Positions 31,995 through 44,324 of a DNA stretch of 64,000 nucleotides are shown here, piece by piece. The translations under genes and the position numbers were made by a program. The stretch is from Chaetoderma sp. LZ-2023a. Lineage: Eukaryota; Mollusca; Caudofoveata; Chaetodermatida; Chaetodermatidae. Location: positions 1-64,000 of the forward strand of contig JAVVLW010001635.1 of the NCBI GenBank assembly GCA_034401795.1, in the 5' to 3' direction. Under the pieces are notes generated by a model. The model worked only from the letters and a program-made list of their open reading frames with translations. It searched no databases and was not told the origin of the DNA. The stretch's first letter is position 1. The number at the start of each line of letters is the position of its first letter.

Positions 31995-33398
31995 CAAATT
32001 TAACCAAAATCGGCCTGAAAAAATGTTGTTTTCGTGTATAGATTGAGAGACGTGTGAACGAAAACTGGTAACAAAAAAATCAATGACTTACTGCGTGTCG
32101 AATAGGCTTTCCTTATAAAATCTTGTTTGTGGCGTGCGTTACTCTGTTGTTTAATCATGGGAATATCATTCGCCTACACTTTTAGCAAATATTTTGTATT
32201 AAATTTAATTGAATGATATAAAAATACAAATATAATTTCCATCAGAACAGGTTAGAATCCGAATTTGATTTGAGCAGAGCTCATTAACATAAATGGTCGT
32301 TAGAAGTTTTGTGCGCTAATACTTAAGAATAAAATCGATCTTAATTTTTAAAAACTCAAATCCATTTTGGTTCACTCTAACAGTGCCGGTAATTACTTTG
32401 ATAACTATATCAAAGGCGAGCCCATGATATCTTGTTCAATCATATACGCAGTAGATGAGTGGTTTCAAGACTCGTTTCACAGGCAGTGTAGTCAGGTGTG
32501 GGGTGGGTGGATTAACGCGGTCAGAAGTACAATAAACAAAGGTGATAGAGCTGACCGCCTGCCGTTTACAAAATCGACAGTGATCAATTGTGGGTATTGT
32601 TTGAGTGGGGGTGGGGTTTATATAATATACTATAGTATATCATCATCATAATATATTATAATATAGTGCTATAATCTAGTTTATTCCATGCATTGTTTAT
32701 TAAATAAATTGAATTATCTTCAATTTGAAATGATTTTCTATTCTCATCCTTTCGTTTCTACAGTTACTTCATCATACGTTGACGGATGTGACCTTTAACC
32801 TTAACCTGTCAATCATAATCATCCTGCCCACCGATTGGTCAAAACATTGTGCCGTTTAGTACATATATATATATATCTATGTAAATGCTGGATCACCTTG
32901 AAAAACATCGGCTCCATCATTCTTTTTTTAACACATTTATGTCCGTATCTGTGTAGTAATCTATGGATTATAAACATCTCTATGTTCAACTTGGGAAGAC
33001 AGGAGTAACTTCCCTTTATAGAAATAAATTAGAACAAATTACAGGAAATAATGGCGTTGTAAAAAAGTAAAATGATGGTTTATTTGATAATTTTACAACA
33101 CTGTGTGGTATTTAATAAAGGTATAACACAATATTTAGACAGTAGTAAGACATTTTAACGATCTAGTTGAGATAGTACCATTATAGACATGTTAGAATGC
33201 GATCGTTATTCCCGACTGATTCCCGATCCATAAAATCATATTTCAGCCCTGAATTTTGCGATTCTGACGAAAAATTCTCAAGAAAGAAATGTGACAAATA
33301 TTTATCCTTGTATATAGTGCGCAGTAGCTTTTTATAACATGTAATTTGAGCAAAAAAGTGCCATTATACATGGAATTAATACACAGAATTTAATGGTA
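31995..33398. mobile_element. Second copy of the 1.5 kb TIR element
   Basis: Aligns along its length with 25255-26719, from AACCAAAATCGGCCTGAAAA to AATTTAATGGTA. The left TIR is lost (~50 bp) and the right TIR is diverged. A shared stretch with an ORF-like reading (25753-25971 and 32367-32651) differs by indels, so it is not a maintained gene. Confidence 0.85.
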
Positions 33399-33414
33399 AT
33401 TTAATATTAACCAC

Positions 33415-33555
33415 TGGGCCAATCTTAATAAAACTTGGCTAAACCTTCTTCACAGACATGGATTAGTAAATTCTTCCAGTGATCATCTCGTTTTGTTCGG
33501 TTTTGCCAGTGGTCAATAATTCCAGGTGAGCGATACAGACCCCTTGGACTTCTTG
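33415..33555 (+). repeat. F4 3' fragment
   Basis: Short module remnant, then CCAGGTGAGCGATACAGACC and CCTTGGACTTCTTG. Confidence 0.65.
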
Positions 33556-33817
33556 TATATATTAAGGCATGGTATGTAATATTTTCTGACAGCTCCCATT
33601 CTTTGGCTTAATATCTTTGCGAGGTATTGTGCGCCATTTGCAGAGCTCTTGTTAAAAAATGATCTCTTATTTTGTAAATGGAAATTTTGTGTGAGAAAAT
33701 TTACCTCACCAAATCTGACTTTTAAAGGATTCAAAGTGTTGATGGAGACACTGCCTTGTTCAATAGTAGTGGTTGCATAGTAGTGTGACATCAAGCTCAT
33801 TTCTGAGTGTTTTTTAT

Positions 33818-34490
33818 CATTATCCCAACGTTTTTCGACGAAAAGTAGGGATTATGCCATCCATATGTCTGTGTGTTCGGAAATCGATTGTAACACATCT
33901 CTGAAACCATTGGACGGAATTCAACCAAATTTGGTATGTAAATACCCCATATGATTGCAGAGTGCAACAAAACATTTTCCTCCCCCAGGAGGATGGGGAA
34001 AGGGTCAAAAGGTCAAATCAATTAATGCAACACATCCAAAGTTGTGCCAGAAATCTACACGGAGTTGTGCAAGGAGTCAAAAGGTCAAATTTTAACATGC
34101 AGATATTGATTGTAGCGCATCTCCACCGAAACCTTTTGACAGAATTCAACCAAATTAGGCATGAGTGTTACAGATATAATTGCTGAGTGCAAGAGGACAT
34201 TTACATTTGGCTCTGCCCCTAGGGGTTTTGGGGGGGTGGTTGTTATCCGATTTGCCTACGTTTCCAAAACTTGGGCGGTGGTGGGGGATGGATGGCAAAA
34301 GTTCAAGAAATTGATTGTAATGCATCTCCTCCAAAACCATTTGACAGAATTCAATTCACCCATATTTGAGGTACCCATGATGGCAGAGTGTAAGAGGACA
34401 TTTAAATTCGGGTCCTCTCCCAGCGGGTTGGGGATACGTCAGAGTTGGGGATGGCGTAGGGTGGGTGTCATAAGGTCAAAACTGTGAATG
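33818..34490 (+). mobile_element. F7 hairpin-headed modular element
   Basis: Head ATCCCAACGTTTTTCGACGA...AAAGTAGGGAT can pair as a stem. It is followed by GCCATCCATATGTCTGTGTG and ~180 bp modules: AACCATTGGACGGAATTCAA, CCAAATTTGGTATG, GCAGAGTGCAA, GGTCAAAAGGTCAAAT. Same family as 48297-49000. Confidence 0.7.
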
Positions 34491-34550
34491 CGGTGATTTG
34501 CACCTAGCAATCTACTTACCCTTGCCCTGAGAGAGGAAGATGGTATTGCA

Positions 34551-34626
34551 TGTCTGTCTGTCTGTCTCTGCCTGCCTGCCTGCCTGCCTGTCTCTCTGTC
34601 TGTCTGTCTGCCTGCCTGCCTGCCTG
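34551..34626. repeat. CTGT/CTGC microsatellite
   Basis: About 76 bp of TGTC and TGCC tetramers, with CTCT interruptions. 34650-34990 downstream has two weak modules of F7 type (CTTATCCGATTTGCCTCAAC, TTGTTTGATTTGGCTCAAAT). Confidence 0.85.
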
Positions 34627-35003
34627 TGTATGTTACGTATATGTGTGCATGCGTATTTGTCCATAGCCAAGTCTAAAAAACTACTTATCCGATTTGCCTC
34701 AACTTTTAACCCAACATAAGAATTTGCTGTGCAAGAAGATTTCCAGACTTTGGCCGTGATGTGGATAAAGGAATGCAGTTCTGAATTAGTTAATGTTCTG
34801 GATCTGTTGTTATGTCAGAAATTACTTGTTTGATTTGGCTCAAATTTTAACACAAGACCATAAGCTACGTTTCCAAAACTTGGGCGTGATACGAAAATCA
34901 GGAAAATTAGAAAATTTTTTTACAATCTGAAAACCTTTTACAGTATAACAAAAATGAGAGGGTGAGGGTCTGCAATCCCTGATTGCTCTTGTTATCTTTG
35001 CAG

Positions 35004-35092
35004 CTTTACATCGAGCCGGCAAGCACATGGAAGACAGTATAGTGGCAGCATACGTAGCTTTATTAATAGGCTGTGTTGTTCAAGATACTCAG
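35004..35092 (+). CDS. WAPL: WAPL exon g
   Basis: 89 nt: two nt complete an Ala codon with exon f, then 29 codons, LHRAGKHMEDSIVAAYVALL...VVQDTQ, phase 0. Acceptor TTTGCAG, donor GTATGT. The block ALxxAGKHMEDxIVAxYxALLLGC is a signature of WAPL proteins and is nearly unchanged here. Confidence 0.95.
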
Positions 35093-35149
35093 GTATGTAT
35101 TTTGCTCACATCATGGATGTATGTTATACACATTTATTATTTACCCCTT

Positions 35150-35391
35150 TAACACTCATATCAGCCAAAAATGGCTTCTGCAGTGGTCTTCAGAAATGTC
35201 CATATATGCAGACCAAGAAAAGACTATTTTTGAAAATTTACCACTGGAATGACTGGCTCGGTTAGACTGGCTCGATAACCGAGCCAATCTTTCCAGTGGT
35301 AAATTTTCTAAAATAATCTCATTTTCTGCAAATGGACATGTTCTATGAGAAAATTTAAATTTTCCTGATCAAATTCGAGGCTTGAAGGGTT
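35150..35391. mobile_element. MITE-2, near full length
   Basis: CCCTTTAACACTCATATCAG end, TCTGCAGTGGTCTTCAGAAATG, a central CGATAACCGAGCCA turn, CTGCAAATGGACATG, and GCTTGAAGGGTTAA end. Palindromic over ~240 bp. Confidence 0.8.
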
Positions 35392-35607
35392 AAGCCCCTT
35401 TTACAGGTAGCACCAAAAAGTAATCATTTATACAGGTGGTCTCTTAATACAACAGGAAATGTTTTTTGGAGCCACAAGAGGGTGATCGCTTAAAGTGATA
35501 CTAATGTCATCTCATATGTTGTTTTGTACTTATAGATTATAGTATATAGATTCCATATGATTCACTTCTCACCACCACATTTCTTTATTTGTATCAGAAT
35601 TATTTGT

Positions 35608-36190
35608 TTTTAGCTCGATTTTATGAAGTAAAATGAGCTATTGTGATACCCCACACATCATCTGGCAGTGCCGTTGTCGTTGTCCTATTTGCGTTTAGCT
35701 CAACTCTTCTGTTTATATCCCATGTTTGGTTAATGATACTGGACCCAAACTTGGACACATACTTCCTTATAACGAGATGAGATCACACAATTACCTTGGT
35801 GTTAAAAGGTCACAGTCACTTTGACGGTGATAAAAACCTTGTCATTACCATTAACATTTTCCATTTAGCTCAACTTTTCTGTTTTTATCTCATGTTTGGC
35901 TAATCATACTGGACTCAAACTTTTACACACACTTTCTTATAATATCACAGCATCACACAATGACCTTGGGGTCAAAAGTCAATGGGTTGGGTGCCATCTT
36001 GGGATTTTTCCCCGCCAAAAGCTCACACAGTCAAGCAATGGGAAATTTGAAATATTTCTCGGGAACCACTGGACTGATTATAAGTAAATTTGGTGGGACG
36101 CATCCTTGGCGTTCTGGCCAAAACCCCATGGTTCTACTTATCGAGAATGGCCTTTGTACTTGAAATACCTATGTTCTAGGTGAGTGATAC
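35608..36190 (+). mobile_element. F6 element fused to an F4 3' end
   Basis: Head hairpin AGCTCGATTTTATGAAGTAAAATGAGCT (35614-35640) with ATTGTGATACCCC and GGCAGTGCCG, then two F6 modules. At ~35985 the sequence switches to an F4 ending (TGCCATCTTGGGATTTTTCC, CCTATGTTCTAGGTGAGTGATAC). Confidence 0.65.
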
Positions 36191-36388
36191 AAGAGCTCGT
36201 TTAATTTTCATAATGGTTTTTAAACCGTCACCATAGCAAACCGTGATAGGGTGTGAAACCGGTTTACAGCCCAGCCAAAACAGTACATATTATTTTGTTT
36301 TGCAAACATGTATTATTTCTGAGCTATCCTGCACCATCTCTGGCCTCAGATGATGCTTTTTGTAGCATGACTATACATGTGCTTAACC

Positions 36389-36625
36389 ATTTAACACACT
36401 AATTTTTCAAGGAAATTTAAATTTTCTCAGAATATGATTATGTCCATTTGCAGACTAAGAGAAGAAAATTTTAAAAACATTTTGAAAACTTACCACTGAA
36501 AAGACTGACTCATTTACTGAGCCAGTCATCCAGTGGTAAACTTTCAAAAATAGTTTTCTTGAGCTGCAAATGAACATTTCTCAAGACTACTGCAGAAGCT
36601 GTTTTGGCTGGTATGAGTGCTAATG
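36389..36625. mobile_element. MITE-2, full length
   Basis: TTTAACACACTAATTTTTC end, CATTTGCAGACTAAGAGAAG, CTCATTTACTGAGCCAGTCAT, AGCTGCAAATGAACATTTC, TGGCTGGTATGAGTGCTAA end, just upstream of exon h. Confidence 0.75.
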
Positions 36626-36657
36626 TGTGAATATGTTTGATTATTCTACTTTACCAG

Positions 36658-36753
36658 GACTATGTGGATGAGGTGAAGTCACATCTCCTTGAAGGTGACT
36701 TTGAGCCGATGGTGCGTGTGCTTAACAAGTTCCTTGGATTTATGAATCTTACT
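36658..36753 (+). CDS. WAPL: WAPL exon h
   Basis: 96 nt, exactly 32 codons, DYVDEVKSHLLEGDFEPMV...KFLGFMNLT. Acceptor TTTACCAG, donor GTAAGT. The patterns VxxxLxEGDFxxM and LxKFLxFMNLT are strongly conserved at the WAPL C-terminus. Confidence 0.95.
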
Positions 36754-37184
36754 GTAAGTTTATTTCTTATGAATGCAAGTTTCATTCAAATAGTATTTAG
36801 ACAACGCGTTGTTAGATTCTAAATTTGTATCCTCGAGTGTTGTCGATGCTGAATGTAAGAATTATTCCCCAATCATGTGTGTGTCCATCCAGATTCATGG
36901 GTTGAGTCAAATTCATCAATACCTTGTGACAAGTTTCAGAGCATAACTGGAATCAGTTAAGTATACATGTAGAGTAGTTTCAAATTATCTCCTCTGAGAA
37001 TCTTAAATTTTGTTAATGTATTTTTTTCGGAGCAGGACTCTGCAAAATGGATTCTAATTTTGTGAGAAGAGCTCATTTGGGATTGAATTTCAGTGAAATC
37101 TTATTATTCAGTTATCTCCCCTGGATAACTTTAAGATGCCCGGTTCAGAGACATATGTCTTTTATATCACAGAACCCTTTCTTT

Positions 37185-37735
37185 AATGGTCAAGCCAGTC
37201 AGAGCTGGCCTCTGAAGTGGTATTGAAAGATGTACATTTGCAAGTGAAGAGAGGATAATTATTTTAATTTTACCATTAGAATGACTGGAAAGGTTTGTCA
37301 AGAAAATTTAGATTTTTGTTTAGTGAGTGTCCATTTACAAGCCAAGAGACTATTTTTGAAAATTAACCACTTGAATGACTGTCTTGGTTATCATGCCAGT
37401 CATTCCAGTTTCAAATGAGAAAAAAATATTCTGAGTGTGTGTGAAAGGACCATCCTCCACTCCATGGCAGATGTTGGTTTTGACTAGCTTAACCATTAAC
37501 GATTTAATGGTCATGCCGGCCAAAACCGGCCTCTGTCATGGTCTTGTGGAATGTCCATTTACAGGCCAAGAAAATAGAATTTTTCAAAATTTACCACTGG
37601 AATGACTGGCTCGATAACTAAGCCAGTCATTCCTGTGGTTAATTTTCAAAAATTGTATTCTCTTAGCCTGTAAATCGACATTCAATAGGCAGATATTGAA
37701 ATTTTCTTGAACAAATTGGCCCATTAAAGGGTTAA
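37185..37735. repeat. MITE-2 cluster in the last intron
   Basis: A partial copy and degenerate pieces at 37185-37505, then a better copy at 37506-37735 (GTCATGCCGGCCAAAACCGG, CGATAACTAAGCCAGTCATT, end CCATTAAAGGGTTAA). Confidence 0.7.
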
Positions 37736-37817
37736 CGGGATACAAGTAGGTCAGAATACAATATCAACTTTCTCATCATAAGACACTGAGGACACTTATA
37801 TTATATGTTATTTTCAG

Positions 37818-37883
37818 AGTGCTATTGGAAGTACAGGTGGCAAGTCCATATCTCGTGTAATCGAGATTTTGGAATCGTGCTGA
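37818..37883 (+). CDS. WAPL: WAPL last coding exon
   Basis: 66 nt: 21 codons, SAIGSTGGKSISRVIEILES plus C, then TGA. Acceptor TATTTTCAG. The GxxGGKSISRVIExLExC ending and stop position agree with the usual WAPL C-terminus. The 3' UTR follows, but I could not fix its end: no AATAAA is well placed before the MITE-1 at ~38015. The real transcript may end inside repeat sequence. Confidence 0.94.
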   Translation, partial: SAIGSTGGKSISRVIEILESC

Positions 37884-38014
37884 CGTATCATGTGCCAGTA
37901 GACCTGTCTCAAGTTATGATGTGCAGCTAAATCAACGTTCCAGCATCTTTGTATATATCACATTGCATTTCTATATCTTGTATTTAATTACGAGGTGATC
38001 TGATATCATAAGCA

Positions 38015-39260
38015 GCGTGTATACTGCATTAAATCAATGGAGGGATCTTATCTGTCACTCATGTATAGGACCGTCATAATCAACTACATCACATGTATGT
38101 TGATATCACGATCATAATAACGTATTATAACTCTGTCATGAAGCTCGAAGGTCTGTTAAGTGTACGAATTGTATGTCTGATTGATTTGAAATTTATTGAA
38201 TATTCTGGTGAATATTTTGAAACTAATTTTACTGTAAATTTTCCATAAACAGCAACAGACCCCGGTAAAATTAGTTTCAAAATATTCAACAGCTTGCCTG
38301 TATAATTACTTAGAATTTGGGAGGGTTACAAAGTATATAAATAGATTCCAGCATACGTAAAATTTGGGGAGAGCGGAGCTAAAAATTGGCGGATCATAGC
38401 TGGAACTGGATCCTTCTATTACCATATAGCCTTGATCTTTACATCACTGCACGTATAACTCTGAACTCATAGGGACAATGCTCGTTTGATGTAAGTTGTC
38501 TGGATATCATGTTGTAGGGGACCTATCAGTGTAAGCTTAGAATTTGACACTATAATGGTTAAATAATTTGAAGTAATTGGTAATATGATGCCATTCTATT
38601 GATATAATATTATTAGTAATCTGACCATGGAAACGCTATACATGTTTTTGCAAACCTGTGCAATATGAGCACCTTAGTGTGTTCCAAAATGTAGCCACAA
38701 AAGACAGGTGATAGGCTGATATACAGGTTATATTTTCATAAGAAAGGTGGGGAGGGTGACATATGTCCTTTAATCCTCAAATTTTTAAATTTTCTCAGAA
38801 AATGGCCATTTGGAGATGAAGAGGAGACTATTTTTGAAATTTTACCACTGGAGAAGCAATTTTGGTGGGCCGGAATGTTAAAGGGTTAAACCAGTCACCA
38901 TTTTAGCCTCATTTTTCTGGTAATGGAGGGATCTGATCTGTCAATCAAATATATGACATCATCAGCAATTATGTCGCATGCTAGTTGACATCACAATAAA
39001 AATGACGGAGCTCTGTCATGACAATTGAAAAGTCTGTCACGGAAGTGTATAAATTGTATGTCGTTAATTTTACAATTTAAACATTCCATTGAATATTTTA
39101 AAACTAATTTGACTGGGAGCTGTTGCTGCCATAGGCAAAATATTCAACAGCTTACCTTGTCTAGCTACCTTGAAATTTAGATTCTATGAATTCAGGTTTC
39201 AAAGTGTCTTAAATGATCTCAATGCGCATAACAAGTGGGTGTGGTTTAGCTAGAAATGGG
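38015..39260. repeat. MITE-1 copies and a MITE-2 fragment downstream of WAPL
   Basis: MITE-1 at ~38015-38425 and ~38925-39260, both forward, each with ATGACATC tracts, a hairpin-core remnant and GGAGCTAAAAATTGG or TTTAGCTAGAAATGG endings. A MITE-2 fragment lies at 38768-38888. 39270-39975 holds nothing recognised. Confidence 0.65.
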
Positions 39261-39975
39261 CGGAGCATAGCATAAAGTGACCCCCCCCCCCAATTGGAAG
39301 AGAAGGATATACACATACAGGTGATGTGATTCGTGTGCATGGAATGGTTTACCGTGATATATAAAGCTATATACACAAAAAATTAAATAGGCCGCTGCCT
39401 GAGCTACAAAATTGTCTCCTGTGATTCATCATGCGTGTTTCATGTTAGCAATAGAGCGTTGTGTAATTAACAGTAATGTTTTTCAACTTTACCAAGTGCC
39501 GCTTGAATGGCATGTAGATTATTTTGAAAATAATGTGACTGAATGTTATTTCTCTCATAGGCAGCATCAGTTTTCAGACAAATTGTTCTAAAAATGTTCG
39601 GCACGTTTCACTTGTCCCCTATGAAGTGCTATGTATAGCTTATATTGAGATCCTATACGCATAACAATAAGCTACACCTTTCTATGGAGGGTCAGATGTA
39701 TTCTTTAAATGGGGTTTTTTAGAGCAGCAGTCCATTCCGAAAGGAAAACTTTCCAGAGAGTGAAATTTGCAGAAAAAAAGCTCGTTTCGGACACTGGGTT
39801 TGTTCTAGTACTCAGCTGTTTCGCAAAACATATTTGGTGGTGACTCGTGAAAATAAAACATTGTCTTTGTCTGTGACGTATCTCAGACATGTGAGGCTGC
39901 TTCATATAGGTATATATTATGTCATAAGCGTATCATGCAAAGGAGTTTTAAAAATCATTTTCTTTCGGAATAGTT

Positions 39976-41205
39976 TGTTAGCTCACCTGGCCTGAAAGGC
40001 CAAGTGAGCTTATGCCATGGCGGCCATCCGTCTGTTGTCTGTCCGCCCATCAAATCACTTTTTCTTCTTAGCAGTTTGACCGATTTCAACCAGATTTGGC
40101 TGAAAGGATCCTATGATGGTACCCTCCAGACATTTTCAGAATTTTTATTGATAAATTTTTTGGGTGAAAATCTTAGATTTTATGAAAAATCTACCGGAAA
40201 TGGTCAAAATGATACTCCTTCTTAGCTGCTTGATATATTTCAACCAAATTTGGTTAGATGGATTCGATGGTGGTAAGCTATAGAACCTCTCTTCAGAATT
40301 TTGATAGATCAATTTTTTGGTGAAAATCTTAGATTTTATTACAAAATCTACCGGAAATGGTCAAAATGCTACTCCTCCATAGCTGCTTGACATATTTCAG
40401 CCAAATTTGGCTAGATGGCTTCTATGGTGCTAAGCTCTAGAAATTCTATTCAGAATTTTGGCTGATCAGTTTTTTTGATGAAAATCTTAGATTTTATGTA
40501 AAAACTACAGAAATGGTCAAAATGCTACTCCTCCATAGCTTCTTGACATATTTCAACCAAATTTGGCTAGATCGATTCGATGGTGGTAATCTCTAGAATA
40601 GCTATTCAGAATTTTGATTGATCAATTTATTGGGTGAAACTCTTAGATTTTATGAAAAATGTCACAGAAATTGACAAATTGCTTCTTTTCCTTACCATTC
40701 TGAGCGATTTCAACCAAATTTGGCTGAAAAGGACCCTATTGTGGTAGGCTCCAGAATTTTCATTCAGAATTTTGATTCATCAATTTTTTGGGTGAAAATC
40801 CTGGATTTTATGAAAAATGTATCGGAAATTGTCCAAATGCTTCTTCTTACCATTCTGAGCGATTTCAACCAAATTTGGCCGAAAGGATCCTGTGGTGATG
40901 GGCTCCAAAATATCCATTCAGAATTTTGATTCATAAATGTTTTGGGTGAAAGTCTTAGATCTTGTGAAAAATTTAGCGGAAATGGTCAAAATGCTTCTCC
41001 TCCATAGCTGTTTGACATATTTTGACCAAATTTGGTTAGATGTATTCTATGGTGATAGGATCCATAACTTTCATTCAGAATTTTGATTGGTCAATTTTTC
41101 CGGTGGCCATCTTGTTTAATGTAAAGAATTGTGTATATTTAAATGCAAATGTTTCAAATGCTAATGGTGTAGGTGAGCATCACAGGCCCTTGGGCCTCTT
41201 ATTAT
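39976..41205 (+). mobile_element. F4 element with 4b modules
   Basis: Head AGCTCACCTGGCCTGAAAGG...CCAAGTGAGCT, then GCCATCCGTCTGTTGTCTGT, then about seven modules of ~160 bp: TTTCAACCAAATTTGGCT, AATTTTGATTGATCAATTTT, GGTGAAAATCTTAGATTTTA. Ends AGGTGAGCATCACAGGCCC and TTGGGCCTCTTA. Confidence 0.8.
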
Positions 41206-41391
41206 ATATAGAGAGCGCTCTAAAGAGCGACCTTTGGAAGCTTTTTTGCACCTATTTCCAAACATTAGGCTGCTTTAGCTGTATTTACAGACACATCTGG
41301 TAAGATGTTAATATTGTGCAAACATTGGCATCCTTTGTAGCAAAGATGTTTTTTCTAGCATCAATTAATTTAATTAAATCTAGTATCTTAA

Positions 41392-42440
41392 CCATTTAAC
41401 ACTCATATCAGCCAAAAACAGCCATTTGCAGACCAAGAGAAGACTATTTTTGAAAATTTATCACTGGAATGACTGGCTCGATAACCGAGTCAGTCATTCT
41501 AGTGATAAATTTTCAAAAATAATCTCTTGGTCTGCAAATGGACATTTTCTATTAGAAAATCTTGAATAAAGGGTTAAAGTAGTTTTCATTTCCAAATTTG
41601 ACAACAGCTTAGAGGTCGACAATTTGTCAATACTTCAATCTATCGCGGTTCAATCAATAATCACTTATGACGCTAACCTGAAACAAATGGAATATGCTAT
41701 ACTTGCGACACATGCAGCTTTTTCAGAAATGTCAAGATTTTATATACCAACAGGCAGACAAACTTATTGTAGCTGCTACTCTGCTAAAAATCGACAAACT
41801 GTGTTGAATATCTTAAAATTACTTTAACAGAAAGCTGTTGGTGTCTTAAGTAATTTGAGAACAGTGAACCGTTTAAAGTTGATTTTGAATGATGCGATTA
41901 TTAATGTTTGTATGTTTTTCTGACTCACGCCGTTGAACTTCCAATATTTGAACATAGAGTATTTATATATCGATATATATCACAATTTTTATTCACTGAT
42001 ATGTACCGCGAAAATTGCCTTGGGCAATATCATGCACCATTACAGCTGGATGTAACATATAACTCCTGTCCATATATTGCACTAGCATATGTTCTGCCCT
42101 GAAATAGCAGTAACTATTTCAAAAGCATAAATCAGATAACCTGGCACAACAACAACTTCCAGTACAATAATTTTGTAAATTATTGAACAGAATATTTCTG
42201 AATTTGTAATATATGGGTGCATGTTCAAGAAGAACATTTAACCTTTTAACACTCACTCCAGCCAAAAATGACTTCTGCAGTGGTGTTATGAAATGTCCAT
42301 TTGCAGACGAAAAGAAGATTGGGTATCGAGCCAGTCATTCCAGTGATAAATTTTCAAAGATAATCTCTTGGTCTGCAAATGAACATTTTCTCTGAGTAAA
42401 TAAAAACTTTCTTGAACAACTTTGAGACTTAAAGGATTAA
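41392..42440. repeat. Two MITE-2 copies
   Basis: 41392-41576 (TTAA then CCATTTAACACTCATATCAG; GATAACCGAGTCAGTCATTC; AAAGGGTTAA) and 42236-42440 (TTTAACCTTTTAACACTC; internal deletion around GATTGGGTATCGAGCC; AAAGGATTAA). Both lie between TTAA sites. The sequence between them and 42441-43015 holds nothing recognised. Confidence 0.75.
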
Positions 42441-43017
42441 GTACACAAGAAAAGTATATATGTGCAGAAAACTGTCATCAGTAAAATTGTATAAACGCAT
42501 TTGTTATGCCAGACATGATTTGTGCTCCCTCAGTAAACGACCCAAGCTCTCTAAGTCGGGAAGAGTTAATTATGTACCTTGTCAATTATAGCTAGTGATT
42601 TTTTAACAGATAAGTGGTATTAATGCAGATCTATTCTAGTTTAAGTTTTGTTTTAATGATGCAATTTTGGTTGGAGGGCTTCGTTATATACCGGATCATC
42701 AGCTTTATAAAACAGGTTTCATTGTATATGATATTAGCATTTAGCCTAACCCGTATTCTTCTTCATTGAGTTGGTGGAAGATTGATAAGTAAGAATATTG
42801 AAAACACTTGTTACGAGACAGCAACGCTTAGGAAAATGAACAGAAGAGCTTGTAAACGGGAACAAAAAGTGACAAATCGGTAGTTGTTTTATGTAGCTGT
42901 TAAAGTTTGCGCATGCTAATTTGAGATTCTGGAATGTGGAAAATGGAATTTAACTACGTAACAGTAGCTTTAACCTGTTAACCCGTAAAATTTTGGTATT
43001 TAAATTTCAAGACAACT

Positions 43018-43290
43018 TCAAAGGAAATCTGGGGAATATTTTGAAATTAATTTGACAGGCACCTGTTGCTGCCTAGTCAGTTTCAAAATAATCAACAGAA
43101 TATTCCTTGCATCAAAAAGAATTTGTCGTTTCTAGTCTCTAGGTTTGACTGCTGCAAGCCAAAGACAATAATTTAAATTGTCAATAACTCTGGACTGGCT
43201 GAATATTTTGAAAACAATTTGACTGAAAGGTGGCCATGCCACCAACAACTTTCAGTCAGATTGTTTTCAAAATATTCAGCATATCCAGAT
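43018..43290. repeat. Two MITE-1-like hairpin cores
   Basis: 43018-43100 and 43185-43290. The second is a near-perfect stem: GCTGAATATTTTGAAAACAA pairs with TTGTTTTCAAAATATTCAGC around GGTGGCCATGCCACC. Confidence 0.75.
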
Positions 43291-43904
43291 TTAAACAACA
43301 TGGAAAATGTAGTCTGCAGAAATTCAGCAGCAGACAGTTAAAGGGTTAAGCAGACCCTCACTAACAATAAAAACCATTGACTTTGTTACTGTATTGTACT
43401 ATATTTATTTCATCTTGAATTTACATGTCATTATAACATTTTTCATGATATTGTGGCTTATGTAGATGTTGGAAATCACAATTTATACTTTTTTTGGTTA
43501 TTGGTAAATCTTTGTTTAACATTTGTCGTCAGATTAGCAGACATCCATCCATTCATTTGTTGTGTTAGGTACTTAAGTGCTTTGTTTATTATTACAGCTT
43601 ATTACTAATTTGTACTATTTTCTCATAAATTGTTATGTTACGTTGTGGCATAAAGAAATATAATTATGTTTATAGTTTCTCATCATTGAGTGTCCAGAGC
43701 AAAAACCAGTCCCCGTGTGTAAAGGATACATGACTGAATGTATGCAGGGGACTATCAATCTTTGTGTTTACCACTTTAAACTCTTGACCAGCTGTTGACA
43801 CTAATAGATGGTCTGTCGAGGTTCAAGCTTCAGCCAAAGTATAATAAGCCACATATATCTTGTCCTGGATTCTAATAACAGAGTTTGAAATTAACATTTT
43901 ATGT

Positions 43905-44062
43905 TCAAGACAGATAAAAATGGCTTTTGCAGTAGTCTTGAGAAATGTCCATTTACAGACCAGTCTATTTGAAAAATTTAACACTTGCTGCAAATGGACA
44001 TTTTCTATGAGAAAATTAAAATTCTTCTAACCAAATTTGGTCATTAAATGGTTAGGCCAGGC
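43905..44062. repeat. MITE-2, internally deleted
   Basis: AAAATGGCTTTTGCAGTAGTC, AATGTCCATTTACAGACCAG, then directly CTGCAAATGGACATTTTCTA and AAATGGTTA. 43300-43904 holds nothing recognised. Confidence 0.55.
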
Positions 44063-44324
44063 GGTGGTACTAACTTAAGGCTAGTTGAAATGTGTCATGG
44101 CTAGTAAAATTTGAGGACCAACCATCCCGTCTGTATCTAAAACTCTACATCGATACCATAAACTACTTTCAAATAACCACTATGCACTAAACAATGAAAT
44201 CATGTTCTGAGTACGTGGCTACAAGCATAGTACAATTTGGAAAAAAGCTTCCATCAGCACTGTTTTCAAAATTACCCTGTTTAAAAAAAATAAAAGTGAA
44301 TTATGCACAGTCATGCTTGATAAT

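Larger units (their letters stand above)
1464..37883 (+). other. WAPL: WAPL gene, 3' part: nine exons of the cohesin release factor
   Basis: WAPL binds PDS5 and cohesin and opens the ring to unload it from chromatin in the nucleus. The nine exons join in frame (phases 0, 2, 1, 0, 0, 1, 0, 0) through introns of 7456, 3451, 3478, 4061, 9253, 4911, 1565 and 1064 bp, all GT...AG. They give about 392 residues ending in ILESC-stop. Family hallmarks in order are LNTENQKYL, EWGCTKVGEQ, VDQRFDLLVLGLGLLINLVE, AVQALVQLF, ALHRAGKHMEDS, LLEGDF, FLGFMNLT and GGKSISRVIE. These match the vertebrate WAPL C-terminus by recall. The human protein is ~1190 aa, so this covers most of the C-terminal helical (HEAT-like) Wapl domain. 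The N-terminal region and promoter lie upstream of the window. Introns are loaded with repeats, but no exon is disrupted. Confidence 0.93.

Noticed and set aside
25753..32651. Similar ORF in both 1.5 kb TIR elements
   Set aside because: Indels change the frame between copies and no domain is recognisable.
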